Source: Cuspidothrix sp046080565 (GTDB lineage: Bacteria; Cyanobacteriota; Cyanobacteriia; Cyanobacteriales; Nostocaceae). Taken from it: a stretch of 64,000 nt of DNA. Position 1 is the first letter of the stretch, and each line of letters opens with the position of its first letter. Of the stretch, positions 43,476 through 52,364 are shown one piece after another. The notes beneath the pieces were generated by a model that had not been told where the DNA came from, ran no database searches, and saw nothing but the letters and a program-made list of their open reading frames with translations. Made by a program: the position numbers and the translations under genes. The stretch covers positions 30,080-94,079 of the forward strand of contig JBJTUF010000092.1 in the NCBI GenBank assembly GCA_046080565.1, read 5' to 3'.

Positions 43476-43646
43476 ATGACACAACTACAACCTACTGTTA
43501 GCCCCAAATTAGAAGATCCTAAATTTGGTTTTAATGAATATGCAGAGCGTTTAAATGGCAGAGCGGCTATGATTGGATTTATTTTAATGGTAATTATTGA
43601 GTACACTACTAATCAAGGTGTACTAACATGGCTAGGTTTAAAATAG
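43476..43646 (+). CDS. hli: High-light-inducible protein (one-helix CAB-like)
   Basis: The 56-residue thylakoid protein carries the Chl-binding motif AERLNGRAAMIGFILMVIIE (the ExxNGRxAMxGF signature) in one helix. Hli/Scp proteins bind chlorophyll and carotenoid and protect photosystem assembly during stress. I chose ATG 43476, which has AAAGGA at 43460-43465, over a TTG at 43446. A hairpin follows the gene at 43673. Confidence 0.92.
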   Translation: MTQLQPTVSPKLEDPKFGFNEYAERLNGRAAMIGFILMVIIEYTTNQGVLTWLGLK

Positions 43647-43970
43647 ATTCATAATTTAGCATTGTTGATATAGTAGAGACGTTCCATCAATGTCTCTACA
43701 TCGTTCTGATAATAATTTTTGTCTCTAAAGTTGGTTGCCTGAGTTGCTTTGCTGAAATAATCTTTCCCTATCATCTACAATAAAAATAATTAATACCCCC
43801 TCCTTCAAGAATTTCTGTTGCAAGGGTGTTAATTACCGTACCTCTTATTTTGCCTAAGAAAATTATAATTATGTGTGCTATTATTTGCCCTTAATGCAAT
43901 GGACAAATTGTAGTTAGGATTTCCCCAAGAAATCTATACAAAAACTCTAAGTGGAAGTAAATAAGCTGTG
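43647..43970. other. Intergenic region with one hairpin
   Basis: GTAGAGAC (43673-43680) and GTCTCTAC (43692-43699) form an 8-bp hairpin 27 bp after the hli stop. It could end transcription and belongs to a dispersed palindrome type also seen at 6490. No gene is seen in the rest. Confidence 0.55.
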
Positions 43971-44264
43971 ATGAATGCTGTATTACCTCGTTTTTTAAAG
44001 TCAGCCTACCGTAAAGAACCTATCATCAGTACCTTGGTAACAATTGGTGTTGTAGATGCTTTAATTGGTGGGTTGGATGATAGTTGGTCTCTTTTTGCCT
44101 TTGGTTTAGGCACAGCAGGAATAGCCCTCGTTTTGAAATTATGGCGCATACAGCAAACTCCACCCATACCAGAAGAACCTGTAGCCCAATATTATTTACC
44201 GCCTCAGCCCTCCAGTGATCCCTTACCTGTAATTAAAGTTGCCAATAGAAAACCACGCCAGTAG
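43971..44264 (+). CDS. Small membrane protein, cyanobacterial
   Basis: The product has 97 residues from ATG 43971 (a GTG directly precedes it). It has two hydrophobic segments (about 19-35 and 42-60) and a proline-rich C-terminal tail (TPPIPEEP, LPPQPSSDPLP). I have no function for it. It is 9 bp ahead of the WD40 gene and probably co-transcribed with it. Confidence 0.65.
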   Translation: MNAVLPRFLKSAYRKEPIISTLVTIGVVDALIGGLDDSWSLFAFGLGTAGIALVLKLWRIQQTPPIPEEPVAQYYLPPQPSSDPLPVIKVANRKPRQ

Positions 44265-44273
44265 TTCTTAACA

Positions 44274-45350
44274 ATGAATTTGTTAAAATTTTTAGTAAAA
44301 TTCAGGCAACTGAGTAACGGTGATCAAAGACGCAGTAGTCTAATTATAGGATTCATAACCTTTTTATTTGTATCCATCCCTGTGGGGCAATATTTAAAGA
44401 TGAATCCTGGTTATGCTGCTACTGATTCCGTTATCAAGTCAGAGGCACTCAATACTCTTGCTGAACCTAAACTGCTACATAGTTTTATTGCCCATACTGG
44501 TATTGTTAAATCTCTGATTTTTAGTCCTGATGGCAAAATGATTATCAGTGGTGGGGGAGAAAATGAAGGCAATATCCAGTTTTGGAATTTTAAAGGTAGG
44601 AAGATTGCCAAGATTGGCAAAGCACATTCAGGGTCTGTAGAATCAGTAGCCATTAGTCCTGATGGTCATCGTTTTGTCACTGCTGGTAGTGAAAATAGAA
44701 TTAATATTTGGAACCTGAAAAACTTGGAGTTTAGTCGTTCTTTAGTAGGACATACTAGCCATGTTTTATCTTTAGCTATAACTCCTGATGGCAAAATTTT
44801 AGTTAGTGGTGGTTTAGATGGAATTCGTGTCTGGGATTTAGTCCAACAACGCCCATTATATACCTTAGTCAAGTTTGATAATTTTATTTATGCTTTAGCT
44901 ATTAGTCCAGATGGTCAAATTTTAGCCAGTGGTGATGATCAAGGTGTAATTAAACTGTGGAATTTGAGTAATGGTCAATTAATTAATCAGTTTAAGGGAC
45001 ACTCACGAACAGTTACGTCTTTAGGTTTTACTCCTGATGGGGAAAGGTTTGTTAGTGGTAGTCGAGATAGGAGTATTAAGGTTTGGAATGTGAATAGTGG
45101 AAAGGAAATTTTCAGCCTGAAAGGACATAATGATTGGGTAAATAGTATCGCTATCAATTTAGATAATCAAACCCTAGCAAGTGGGGGTAAAGATGGGATT
45201 AAATTATGGGATTTAACTACAGGTAAATTAGAAAAATCTCTAGCATCATCTAATGATTGGGTGAATGTCATTTCTTTTAGTCCTGATGGTAAAACCCTTG
45301 CTAGTGGTAGATTTGATCGGAAAATTAATGTTTGGCAATTTGGAAAGTAA
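44274..45350 (+). CDS. WD40 repeat protein, exported or membrane-anchored
   Basis: The 358-residue protein has an N-terminal membrane or signal segment (about 21-40). About seven WD repeats follow from residue 65 to the end. The units show the S-P-D-G/ASG-D-I-K-L-W pattern, for example SPDGQILASGDDQGVIKLWN and TPDGERFVSGSRDRSIKVWN. The repeats should close into one seven-bladed propeller for protein binding. The partner is unknown; the gene upstream is a small membrane protein. Confidence 0.85.
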   Translation: MNLLKFLVKFRQLSNGDQRRSSLIIGFITFLFVSIPVGQYLKMNPGYAATDSVIKSEALNTLAEPKLLHSFIAHTGIVKSLIFSPDGKMIISGGGENEGNIQFWNFKGRKIAKIGKAHSGSVESVAISPDGHRFVTAGSENRINIWNLKNLEFSRSLVGHTSHVLSLAITPDGKILVSGGLDGIRVWDLVQQRPLYTLVKFDNFIYALAISPDGQILASGDDQGVIKLWNLSNGQLINQFKGHSRTVTSLGFTPDGERFVSGSRDRSIKVWNVNSGKEIFSLKGHNDWVNSIAINLDNQTLASGGKDGIKLWDLTTGKLEKSLASSNDWVNVISFSPDGKTLASGRFDRKINVWQFGK

Positions 45351-45711
45351 GGAAATAATTCAAAGTTTGTAGTGAGGAATTTATTCCTCATGCACCGTAT
45401 CCAACTCTTGAAACTGTCACCTGGCCTTCAGAGGTAACTTTTTGGTGCAAACCCTAGATACAATTCTAGCTGTAGTCAGGATGATTAGGACATAATTGAT
45501 CCTTGAAACCTAATCATAGCAAGGGTTTTATTATTGCCTTGTACCTCTTGCTTTCTACTATAATAAAGGAAGTCAGGATATTTAGGGCTTACATATAAGT
45601 ACCGGAGAAAAGAAACCGCAGAGGCGCAGAGGACACAGAGGAATGAGGGTTTGAGAGGTTTTTTGGGTAATTCGTGATCTTTTTACCTGACCTGAATTGT
45701 TACTTTTATGT
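45351..45711. other. Intergenic region with two dispersed repeats
   Basis: Bases about 45468-45565 repeat the element at 4073-4160. Bases 45612-45648 hold a solo copy of the CCGCAGAGGCGCAGAGGACA repeat followed by GAATGAGGGTTTGAGAGG, similar to 25760-25797. No gene is seen. Confidence 0.7.
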
Positions 45712-46689
45712 TCATTTGGATTTGGATTCAAATTTTAAATATGTTCCGCCTAGCCCTTCTACAATGATTCTGGTATTAGCTGTCATCATTTTTTGATAGG
45801 TTTCTCCATCACTTCCTGGTTCACCTAAACCATCAATATATAATGGTCGTTCAAAAACTTTGACTTTAGCTTGTGTAGCGATAGGTGCGAGTACATTAGA
45901 GTTGGTAGTAGTATCACCAAAAATAGTTGGTACTTTAGCTTTTTGAATATCTTTAACTAAGGTTTTTACTTTTGTGTCTGTCAATTTTCCTGAATTTTTG
46001 GCATTAGCTAAATTTCCTTGATAAGGAATATCATAGGCTTTAACATAATAAATCATAGCTTTATGGGCTGTAATTAATTTCCGATTTCTTTCAGGAATAC
46101 TGGCTAATCTGATTTGAATCCATTTATTCAGTTGATTAATTTCTTGATTGATTTTTTTTGTATTTCTATTATATAAATCTTTGTTTTTGGGAAATGTTTT
46201 AATCAATTTAGTATTAATTAGTTTCACCATTTTAATGGTATTATTAGGATTATGCCAAACATGAGGCTCAACAGTCTGTTTATTATTTTTAATGATTTTG
46301 ATGGTATTGGTGATAGCAGTTTGAGCAACTGCAAGTTTTGGTGGGGATTTTTTGAGAGATTTAATAATTTTGTTTAAACCCGGTTCAAAGTTATAACCAT
46401 GATATAAAACTAAATTAGCATTTTCAATGGTTTGAGTATCTTCTGGCACGGATTTATAATTAATGGGATTTATGCCAGTAGGTATTAAACAGATGAGGTT
46501 GATTGTATCTTGAGCTATTTGTTTGGTTAAATCACACAGAATACTATTTGTTGCCACTACTGAGGGTAAATTTTCATTAAAATTATTTGTGGCTATTTGG
46601 GGATTGTTTTTATTATTGATGTTGGCAGAATTACAACTAAATAAGCTCAATATTAGAGTAAAAATAGTAGTTTTTAATAGATATTGCAT
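45712..46689 (-). CDS. Zinc/manganese ABC transporter substrate-binding lipoprotein (cluster A-I)
   Basis: This periplasmic metal-binding protein has a lipoprotein signal: MQYLLKTT... with lipobox LSLFSC. ATG 46689 gives this signal cleanly; a longer start at 46710 is possible. Candidate metal ligands are His in LYHGYNFE, His in PHVWHNP, His in ITAHKAMIYY and Asp in FGDTTTN. Three His fit zinc better than manganese, but this is uncertain. It is an orphan: no permease or ATPase gene is next to it. The neighbouring small Cys-rich exported protein may be linked to metal handling. Confidence 0.8.
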   Translation of the reverse strand: MQYLLKTTIFTLILSLFSCNSANINNKNNPQIATNNFNENLPSVVATNSILCDLTKQIAQDTINLICLIPTGINPINYKSVPEDTQTIENANLVLYHGYNFEPGLNKIIKSLKKSPPKLAVAQTAITNTIKIIKNNKQTVEPHVWHNPNNTIKMVKLINTKLIKTFPKNKDLYNRNTKKINQEINQLNKWIQIRLASIPERNRKLITAHKAMIYYVKAYDIPYQGNLANAKNSGKLTDTKVKTLVKDIQKAKVPTIFGDTTTNSNVLAPIATQAKVKVFERPLYIDGLGEPGSDGETYQKMMTANTRIIVEGLGGTYLKFESKSK

Positions 46690-46771
46690 ATTACAAAAGT
46701 TAGGACTCATGAGTTAAAATCTAAATTAATAAAGACACAGGGTTGCTGTGTCTCTCTAATATTAATCATTC

Positions 46772-46876
46772 TATAGCGTTTTTCAATTCAGTGAGGTACA
46801 AGAACCCCACCCCCAACCCCTTCCCCGCAAGGGAGGAGGGGCTATAATATACTCGATATGATAAGGAAACGCTATA
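46772..46876. mobile_element. 105-bp MITE with TATAGCGTTT ends
   Basis: TATAGCGTTT (46772-46781) and AAACGCTATA (46867-46876) are perfect inverted repeats. The outer TA may be a target duplication. A related element with ends TATAGCGGT lies at 52594-52748; both interiors share GTGAG, TACAAGAACCC and C-rich sequence. Confidence 0.8.
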
Positions 46877-46881
46877 ATTGA

Positions 46882-47157
46882 TTAAATGTTAACTAAAGGT
46901 AGTTTACCTTGTAACAGTTGGAAATTGGCTTGAACACAATTAGCACAACTACAACCTGTAGACTCTATCACTGAATGTGTGATCTTACTTACTTGTGGCG
47001 TAATTAGATCAAGATTTGCAGATGTAGCTTTCACTACTATGATTTGTGCATCGGGTGTAGTTTGCAGTTTGGAAGCGTTCGCTGGGTTAACTATTAATAG
47101 CATAGAGGCTAAAAATAGGGGTAAAGCAAGCAAAATGCGGTTGATTATTTTCATCAT
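46882..47157 (-). CDS. Small exported protein with a GCSCANC motif
   Basis: The product has about 91 residues from ATG 47157 with a signal peptide (about 1-28, ending NPANAS). The mature part is about 62 residues and contains STGCSCANCVQAN, three closely spaced Cys (CxCxxC). Such a motif could bind a metal or form disulfides. I do not recognise a family. It lies between murT and the metal-binding lipoprotein. Confidence 0.6.
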   Translation of the reverse strand: MMKIINRILLALPLFLASMLLIVNPANASKLQTTPDAQIIVVKATSANLDLITPQVSKITHSVIESTGCSCANCVQANFQLLQGKLPLVNI

Positions 47158-47228
47158 TCTATATAAACACTGCTGCTGATACAGCATAACTAATTATTAA
47201 TCCGTAGTCAGTAGTTGGGTGTCAATTG

Positions 47229-48572
47229 TTAGAGGATTTTTCTCCCGGTCAATATTTCTCGCACTTCTAACATAGCGGAATAGGTGGGGAGAATGTGTAA
47301 GGTTTCATGGGTTGGTGTATGTTTTAGGGCAGTAGCGATCGCTTGCTGTAAATCTGGTTCTACAATCAGGTTAATATTACTTTCTACAGACGATTGACTA
47401 TAACCCAAACGTAAAGCCATATCATACACGCGATCGCCACTCACAACCAAAGTCCCACCCCGTTCTACTAACTTTTCTGTATCCACATCCCAAATCCAGG
47501 ATACATCTGTACCATCTGGGGTTCGATCATTCAATACTAATAAAGTAGTTTTATCGCTGCTTTGAGTGACGACACGAATAGTTTCATTTGTTCCCACAGG
47601 ATTTTTTGATAATAAAATTCTCACTCTTTTACCATCAATTACTAAATCTTCAGCCCGACCAAAAGCAGCTTGAAAATGATTAATTGTATCCTTAATACTA
47701 ACTGCATCAACTCCTAATTCTTGGGCGGCTGTAACTGCGGCTAAAGTATTATATTTGTTATATAATCCCACGAGAATTTGTGGCCATTCTGGGCTAAATA
47801 ATGTCGGGTTACTTTTACTAAAACCACAACTAGGACAAGAAAAATCTCCTAAATGAGATAAATAAACTCCTTGATAATCTAAAGCATGGCCACATCGTGG
47901 ACAATAGATAGAATCAACTGCATGGGGAATAGATTCTAAATAATTTTCTGGTTCATTTAAGCCAAAGAATAACACCCTTTGGGGTAACTGTTGTCCTAAA
48001 TATGATAAAGTTGGATCATCTGCATTGGGAATAACTACCGTTGTTTCGGGTAAAGTAGAAATTACCTTTGTCCAGCGTTTACTAATAGTATCTACTTCCC
48101 CATATCTATCTAATTGATCACGGAAGAGATTTAAACAAAGAATAATCCGAGGTTTGAGGGGTTTTAAGACCTTGGGAACTATATTTTCATCAACTTCTAA
48201 AATGGCATAATCTATATTCAGGTTTCCCAGAAGATTGGCATTATCTATTAAAGCAGTTGCTAAACCATTTTCTAAATTTGCCCCCGTAGAATTATGGGCA
48301 ATGCGAAACCCTTTTCTTGTTAGAATACTACATAAGAGTAATGCTGTAGTTGTTTTCCCATTTGTGCCGGCAATCAAAATTACACCATTTTTGACTTGCT
48401 GACTTAATAATTCTAAAATGCGGGGTTCTATCCGTCGTGCAATAGAACCTGGTAGCACACTAGCAGCACCAAGACGCAGTGACCTAACTAAAAAAGTCAC
48501 ACTTTTTGCTATTGATACCGCAAAACCTAACCGTAATCTATCTATAACTCTTATTTTTTGATCCACAGTCAT
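47229..48572 (-). CDS. murT: Lipid II isoglutaminyl synthase subunit MurT-like (Mur ligase family)
   Basis: The 447-residue protein has the Mur ligase ATP loop GTNGKTTTALLL near residue 68 and a Cys4 zinc ribbon insertion (CPRCGHALD, CPSCGFSKS, about 222-244) that marks MurT. The C-terminal DUF1727 domain has NDRTPDGTDVSWIWD. MurT works with the amidotransferase GatD to amidate the D-Glu of lipid II. No gatD gene is in the window next to it, so the partner must be elsewhere or the role differs. Confidence 0.88.
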   Translation of the reverse strand: MTVDQKIRVIDRLRLGFAVSIAKSVTFLVRSLRLGAASVLPGSIARRIEPRILELLSQQVKNGVILIAGTNGKTTTALLLCSILTRKGFRIAHNSTGANLENGLATALIDNANLLGNLNIDYAILEVDENIVPKVLKPLKPRIILCLNLFRDQLDRYGEVDTISKRWTKVISTLPETTVVIPNADDPTLSYLGQQLPQRVLFFGLNEPENYLESIPHAVDSIYCPRCGHALDYQGVYLSHLGDFSCPSCGFSKSNPTLFSPEWPQILVGLYNKYNTLAAVTAAQELGVDAVSIKDTINHFQAAFGRAEDLVIDGKRVRILLSKNPVGTNETIRVVTQSSDKTTLLVLNDRTPDGTDVSWIWDVDTEKLVERGGTLVVSGDRVYDMALRLGYSQSSVESNINLIVEPDLQQAIATALKHTPTHETLHILPTYSAMLEVREILTGRKIL

Positions 48573-48695
48573 GATTTATGAATAACCCAATAAGTGTAAA
48601 TTGAATTTTAACTTGCAAGTTTGACTAATTAGTGAAGATAACATCAAAAGGACAAATCTAGTAGAGATTTTCTGTAGTAATGTATCTAATGAGGT

Positions 48696-48835
48696 TGTTT
48701 GAAAAGTTTTGGATGGTGATATTAAATACTTAAAGATCCTTAATAAGGGTAGAACTAGAGTCAAAGTTCCCCTTATTAAGGGGAATTTAGGGGGATCTAA
48801 AAGTTTTTGATACATCAATCAAGACTTTTCAAACA
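48696..48835. mobile_element. 140-bp MITE with TGTTTGAAAAGT ends and an inner hairpin
   Basis: TGTTTGAAAAGT (48696-48707) and ACTTTTCAAACA (48824-48835) are perfect 12-bp inverted repeats. An inner inverted sequence AGATCC...GGGGATCT (48734-48798) encloses TTAATAAGGG and CCCCTTATTAAGGGG. One end (ACTTTTCAAACA) also occurs alone at 2124-2135. The rest of 48573-49003 shows no gene. Confidence 0.75.
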
Positions 48836-49003
48836 TACTCTAGAAGCAGGAATTTTCCCAAAAATAGTATCTGTTGTTGAGATGTAGTCCCACTCAGGGT
48901 TATCTTTAAAAATAGTGCGTGCGTGTGATTATATATCCAACCCAGTTAATATTAGTTCAGCACAAACTCAGAAAAAATAGTAGCAAAGATAAGGTTTCTG
49001 TTG

Positions 49004-49597
49004 ATGAATAGCATAAAGTGGCTTTTTTTACAAACTCCAATAATTACTAACTGGAGGCAGTTAGTATCTAAATGCCTATTGCTGCTTATGGTTCTATTCT
49101 TCATTACTATGCAGCCAGCTTTAGCAGGTATTAAGGATGACCGCTATGATGGCAATATTTTTGTAGTTTATGCTGGTAATGGCTCTCTAGTTCCTTCCAA
49201 AGAAACGTTAGCTCAAACTTTAGCAGAACATAAACCAGCTATAGTGACATTTTACGTCGAGGATAGTAGTGATTGCAAACAATATGCGCCCGTTGTTTCT
49301 GAAATGCAAGCTTTTTACGGACAGGTAGCAGAAATTATTCCCATTAGCGTGGATACTATTTCCTCTGATCAGACTTATCCACCCACAGAACCAGGATACT
49401 ATTATTCAGGCGGTGTACCCCAAGTAGTCGTTTTTGACCAGTCGGGTAAGGTGGTCTTAAATGAAAAAGGTCAAGTTCCCTTTGAGAAAATAGACGACAA
49501 GTTAAGAGAAATATTTAACTTATTACCCCGTACTGAGTCTGTGGAGCTAAGACGACGTTCTCCAAAAGAATTTAGTAGTCAGTTAGAAGATCAATAA
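49004..49597 (+). CDS. Thylakoid membrane photosystem I accumulation factor-like thioredoxin-fold protein
   Basis: The product has 197 residues from ATG 49004. An N-terminal membrane/signal segment (about 21-42, ending QPALAG) precedes a thioredoxin-like domain. The blocks GIKDDRYDGNIFVVYAGNGS, FYVEDSSDCKQYAP and YYYSGGVPQVVVFDQSGK look like a conserved cyanobacterial family named as a photosystem I accumulation factor in annotations I recall. Only one Cys occurs at the usual CxxC site (SSDCKQ), so it is not a normal oxidoreductase. Confidence 0.7.
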   Translation: MNSIKWLFLQTPIITNWRQLVSKCLLLLMVLFFITMQPALAGIKDDRYDGNIFVVYAGNGSLVPSKETLAQTLAEHKPAIVTFYVEDSSDCKQYAPVVSEMQAFYGQVAEIIPISVDTISSDQTYPPTEPGYYYSGGVPQVVVFDQSGKVVLNEKGQVPFEKIDDKLREIFNLLPRTESVELRRRSPKEFSSQLEDQ

Positions 49598-49850
49598 ATA
49601 TCTGGTTAAAATGACCGTACAGTCATATTTACACCAGTAGGGGCGAAGCATTTAGATCATAGTCTGTGGTAAAAATCAATAATTAATTGTCTGAATGCCT
49701 CGCCCCTACATCATTGACCCTCAACCTAAATTAAAATGTGGCGTATTTACATAAAAACTGCTGTAATAGCATGATATTTTTTCTCAAGGTTATGGGTATT
49801 CTAATGACTAGGAGTAAGGCTGTACCCATGATTACAGCTATTTTTAATAT

Positions 49851-50252
49851 ATGGCTAATTCCAATGATTACTTTATTCAGCGCGGTAAGCAACTTGAACG
49901 CAAGAAAAGAATTGTTACATATATTTCCTTTGCGTCTTTCGGTGGGTCAATATTGTTTGGGGGGATAAATTTTGTCCAACAGGCGATGCAGAAACCACAG
50001 CAACCCGTTGTAGTTAAATCGGCTGAAAGTGAACTGCAAACACAGGTTAAGGGTTATGAGTTGGTTTTACAAAAAGAACCAAATAACCAAAATGCCATGG
50101 AAAAACTGGCTATATTGCGGTTAAAGTTGGGAGATGAAAAGGGAGCGATCGCACTACTTGAAAAACTATCACAACAACATCCAGATAGACAAGATTATAA
50201 AACTTTATTGACACAAGTTAAGCAAAAAACACAACAAAGTAATCATCCTTAA
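49851..50252 (+). CDS. Small membrane protein with TPR-like helices
   Basis: The 133-residue protein has one membrane helix (about 22-40, FASFGGSILFGGINF) and a C-terminal helical region. In that region, GYELVLQKEPNNQNAMEKLA and KGAIALLEKLSQQHPDRQDY fit two TPR units. It is probably a scaffold on the cytoplasmic or thylakoid membrane. A HIP1 site lies inside. No partner is known. Confidence 0.75.
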   Translation: MANSNDYFIQRGKQLERKKRIVTYISFASFGGSILFGGINFVQQAMQKPQQPVVVKSAESELQTQVKGYELVLQKEPNNQNAMEKLAILRLKLGDEKGAIALLEKLSQQHPDRQDYKTLLTQVKQKTQQSNHP

Positions 50253-50348
50253 AGTTAACTTAATTTTCTCGGACAATATAGCTCACAAAGATATAATGCT
50301 ATACTTTATCATAAGCTAAATTAAGCTATTCTGCCAAAATGGGAAATT

Positions 50349-51104
50349 ATGGATACTCTCAAACTTGATGTTTCCACACAGTTACCAGATCATACCCAAT
50401 TACCCTGTGAAGACGGAACTTTCGTGTTAGCGAAGCGTACCGTAGGTCAGAACTTTCAAGAGCATCCCCAAAGTATTTTATTAACTGAATCTATTTGGTT
50501 AAAATTACAAGATATTCACCCAGATCAACAATTTTGTATAGGACAAGATAGCGGTATTTATTGGCGAATTACAGATCCACCAGAGAAGGGAGCAGAAGCA
50601 CCAGATTGGTTTTATGTTCCTGATGTGCCACCAACTTTAAATGGTCAAATGCGCCGTTCTTACGTATTATGGCAAGAATTGGTAGCACCTTTAATTGTTA
50701 TTGAATTTGTATCAGGAAACGGTAAAGAAGAAAGGGACGAAACTTCCTATCAGGGAAAATTTTGGGTTTATGAAAAAGCAATTAGAGTACCTTTTTATGG
50801 TATTTATGAAGAAAAGAAATCATCTTTAGAATTATATCATTTAATTGAGGGACAATATTATTTAATGTCACCTAATGAAAGAGGTCATTATGTAATTGCT
50901 AAAATGGGTGTTGAGTTAGGTATTTGGCAAGGAACATATAAAAATGTAGATTTACCTTGGTTACGATGGTGGGACTTAGAAGGTAATTTATTATTAACAG
51001 GACAAGAATTAGCTGAACAAGAAAAACAACGGGCTGAACAAGAAAAGCAACGGGCTGATAAATTAGCGGCAAAATTGCGAGAGTTAGGGGTGGAAGTTGA
51101 TTGA
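50349..51104 (+). CDS. Uma2 family endonuclease-like protein, with repeat insertion
   Basis: The 251-residue protein belongs to the Uma2/DUF820 family, PD-(D/E)XK-fold proteins greatly expanded in cyanobacteria and of unknown role. WFYVPDV and LIVIEFVSGNGKEE supply the acidic residues and E-x(n)-K pattern. The C-terminus is a coiled coil with repeated EQEKQRA units and ends AAKLRELGVEVD. Residues 27-34 (LAKRTVGQ) interrupt GTFV and NFQEHPQS and are encoded by a dispersed repeat. It is followed by a second Uma2 gene. Confidence 0.82.
   Translation: MDTLKLDVSTQLPDHTQLPCEDGTFVLAKRTVGQNFQEHPQSILLTESIWLKLQDIHPDQQFCIGQDSGIYWRITDPPEKGAEAPDWFYVPDVPPTLNGQMRRSYVLWQELVAPLIVIEFVSGNGKEERDETSYQGKFWVYEKAIRVPFYGIYEEKKSSLELYHLIEGQYYLMSPNERGHYVIAKMGVELGIWQGTYKNVDLPWLRWWDLEGNLLLTGQELAEQEKQRAEQEKQRADKLAAKLRELGVEVD
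50427..50450. repeat. 24-bp in-frame dispersed-repeat insertion in the Uma2 gene
   Basis: TTAGCGAAGCGTACCGTAGG and the next four bases encode LAKRTVGQ. This GCGAAGCGTNCCGTAGG type is a frequent dispersed repeat in Nostocales. Family members as I recall read GTFV(K)NFQEHP without it. Confidence 0.65.
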
Positions 51105-51163
51105 TGAATAAGCACGAATTGTTAAAATGAAAAAATCTTAGTAACTTATGGAGATTTTGCTCA

Positions 51164-51706
51164 ATGAAAACTTTTGTTAAATGGACAGTTAGCGACTACC
51201 ATAAAATGATTGAATCAGATATTTTAACGGGGCGCAAATGCGAATTAATAGATGGAGAGATTATAGAAATGAGTCCAGAATTGCCTGAGCATTATAATAC
51301 TGCCAAAAGAAGTGTAAATTATTTAGCAAATCTTTTCCAAGGTAAAGCAGATGTGCGGTTTAATGGTCTGATTACCTTATCTAATTCTGAACCAGAACCT
51401 GATGTTGCGATCGTTAAATTACCTGAAAACAGATATAATCAACACCATCCATATCCCGATGATATTTTTTGGTTAATTGAAGTTGCTAATACGAGTTTAA
51501 GCAAAGATTTATTAATTAAAAGAAAAATCTATGCCCAAGCGGAAATAGCTGAGTATTGGGTTATCAACCTACCAACGCAAGAATTAATAGTTTTTCGTAA
51601 CCCTGACAAGGGGAATTATTCACTGGAAATAAAATGGCAAGAACCGATAATTAATTCCTTAGCTTTTCCTGATATTGAGATTGTTCTTAGTCAGATGTTG
51701 AATTAA
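51164..51706 (+). CDS. Uma2 family endonuclease-like protein
   Basis: The 180-residue protein is a standard-length Uma2 member: CELIDGEIIEMSP near 27, SEPEPDVAIVK near 82 (Asp), DIFWLIEVANTSLSKDLLIKRK near 105 (Glu then Lys), and AEYWVINLPTQELIVFR. This gives the D-ExV-K nuclease pattern. It is not the same subgroup as the Uma2 gene before it, since it has no coiled-coil tail. No biological role is established for the family. Confidence 0.88.
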   Translation: MKTFVKWTVSDYHKMIESDILTGRKCELIDGEIIEMSPELPEHYNTAKRSVNYLANLFQGKADVRFNGLITLSNSEPEPDVAIVKLPENRYNQHHPYPDDIFWLIEVANTSLSKDLLIKRKIYAQAEIAEYWVINLPTQELIVFRNPDKGNYSLEIKWQEPIINSLAFPDIEIVLSQMLN

Positions 51707-51735
51707 AAAATTATAAATTAAATATAGGAAAAATC

Positions 51736-52344
51736 ATGTCTTTTAATAAATACAAAAGCATTGCTGATGTTTTACAAGAATTTCCACTCACTTACAAAGA
51801 AAAAAATTTCATTGAACAAATACCCATTGAAACTGACCCATATTTTAAAACCAGATTAGATTTTATATTAGCAGAAGGAGTAGTTTTTAATTCGGAGTAT
51901 GCTATTTGCGAGAGTATTATTCAGCCAATTCTCGTAGAATTATGGCGAAAATATGCTGATAAATTATTACTTTGGAGTCATCAACCTTTAAATTATGATG
52001 AGAATTTATCAGGGATTCCTGACTATATAGTTGCTCAACGTTCTACCAGAGCTAAAATAATTTTAGAGCAGCCTTATTTAATCATAGTCGAAGCTAAAAA
52101 AGACAACTTTGAGGAAGGTTGGGGGCAATGTTTAGCTGAATTAGTTGCGGCACAGAAAATTAATAATAATCAAAACAGTCAGTTATTTGGCATAGTTTCC
52201 AATGGCAAGTTATGGGAATTTGGGTTATTACAAGGCATAGATTTTACGAAAAATGTTAAATATTATGTATTAGAGGATTTACAAGCATTGATGGAGGCGT
52301 TAAACTTTATATTTAGTCATAGTTTTGACCAGGTAAATTTGTAG
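51736..52344 (+). CDS. PD-(D/E)XK-like protein of unknown function
   Basis: The 202-residue protein has the layout of restriction-type nuclease domains: ESIIQPILVELWRKY near 55, LSGIPDYIVAQRS near 93 (Asp), then PYLIIVEAKKDNFEEGWGQC near 114 (ExK) and LAELVAAQ. SNGKLWEFGLL follows. Similar proteins in cyanobacteria are annotated as hypothetical or restriction-like. It is third in a row of PD-(D/E)XK-type genes (50349-52344). Confidence 0.7.
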   Translation: MSFNKYKSIADVLQEFPLTYKEKNFIEQIPIETDPYFKTRLDFILAEGVVFNSEYAICESIIQPILVELWRKYADKLLLWSHQPLNYDENLSGIPDYIVAQRSTRAKIILEQPYLIIVEAKKDNFEEGWGQCLAELVAAQKINNNQNSQLFGIVSNGKLWEFGLLQGIDFTKNVKYYVLEDLQALMEALNFIFSHSFDQVNL

Positions 52345-52364
52345 ATTGGAATCAGATATAAATA

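Noticed and set aside
48576..48818. An 80-codon minus-strand frame upstream of murT
   Set aside because: It consists mostly of a MITE with inverted ends and a dispersed hairpin, so the peptide is repeat translation.
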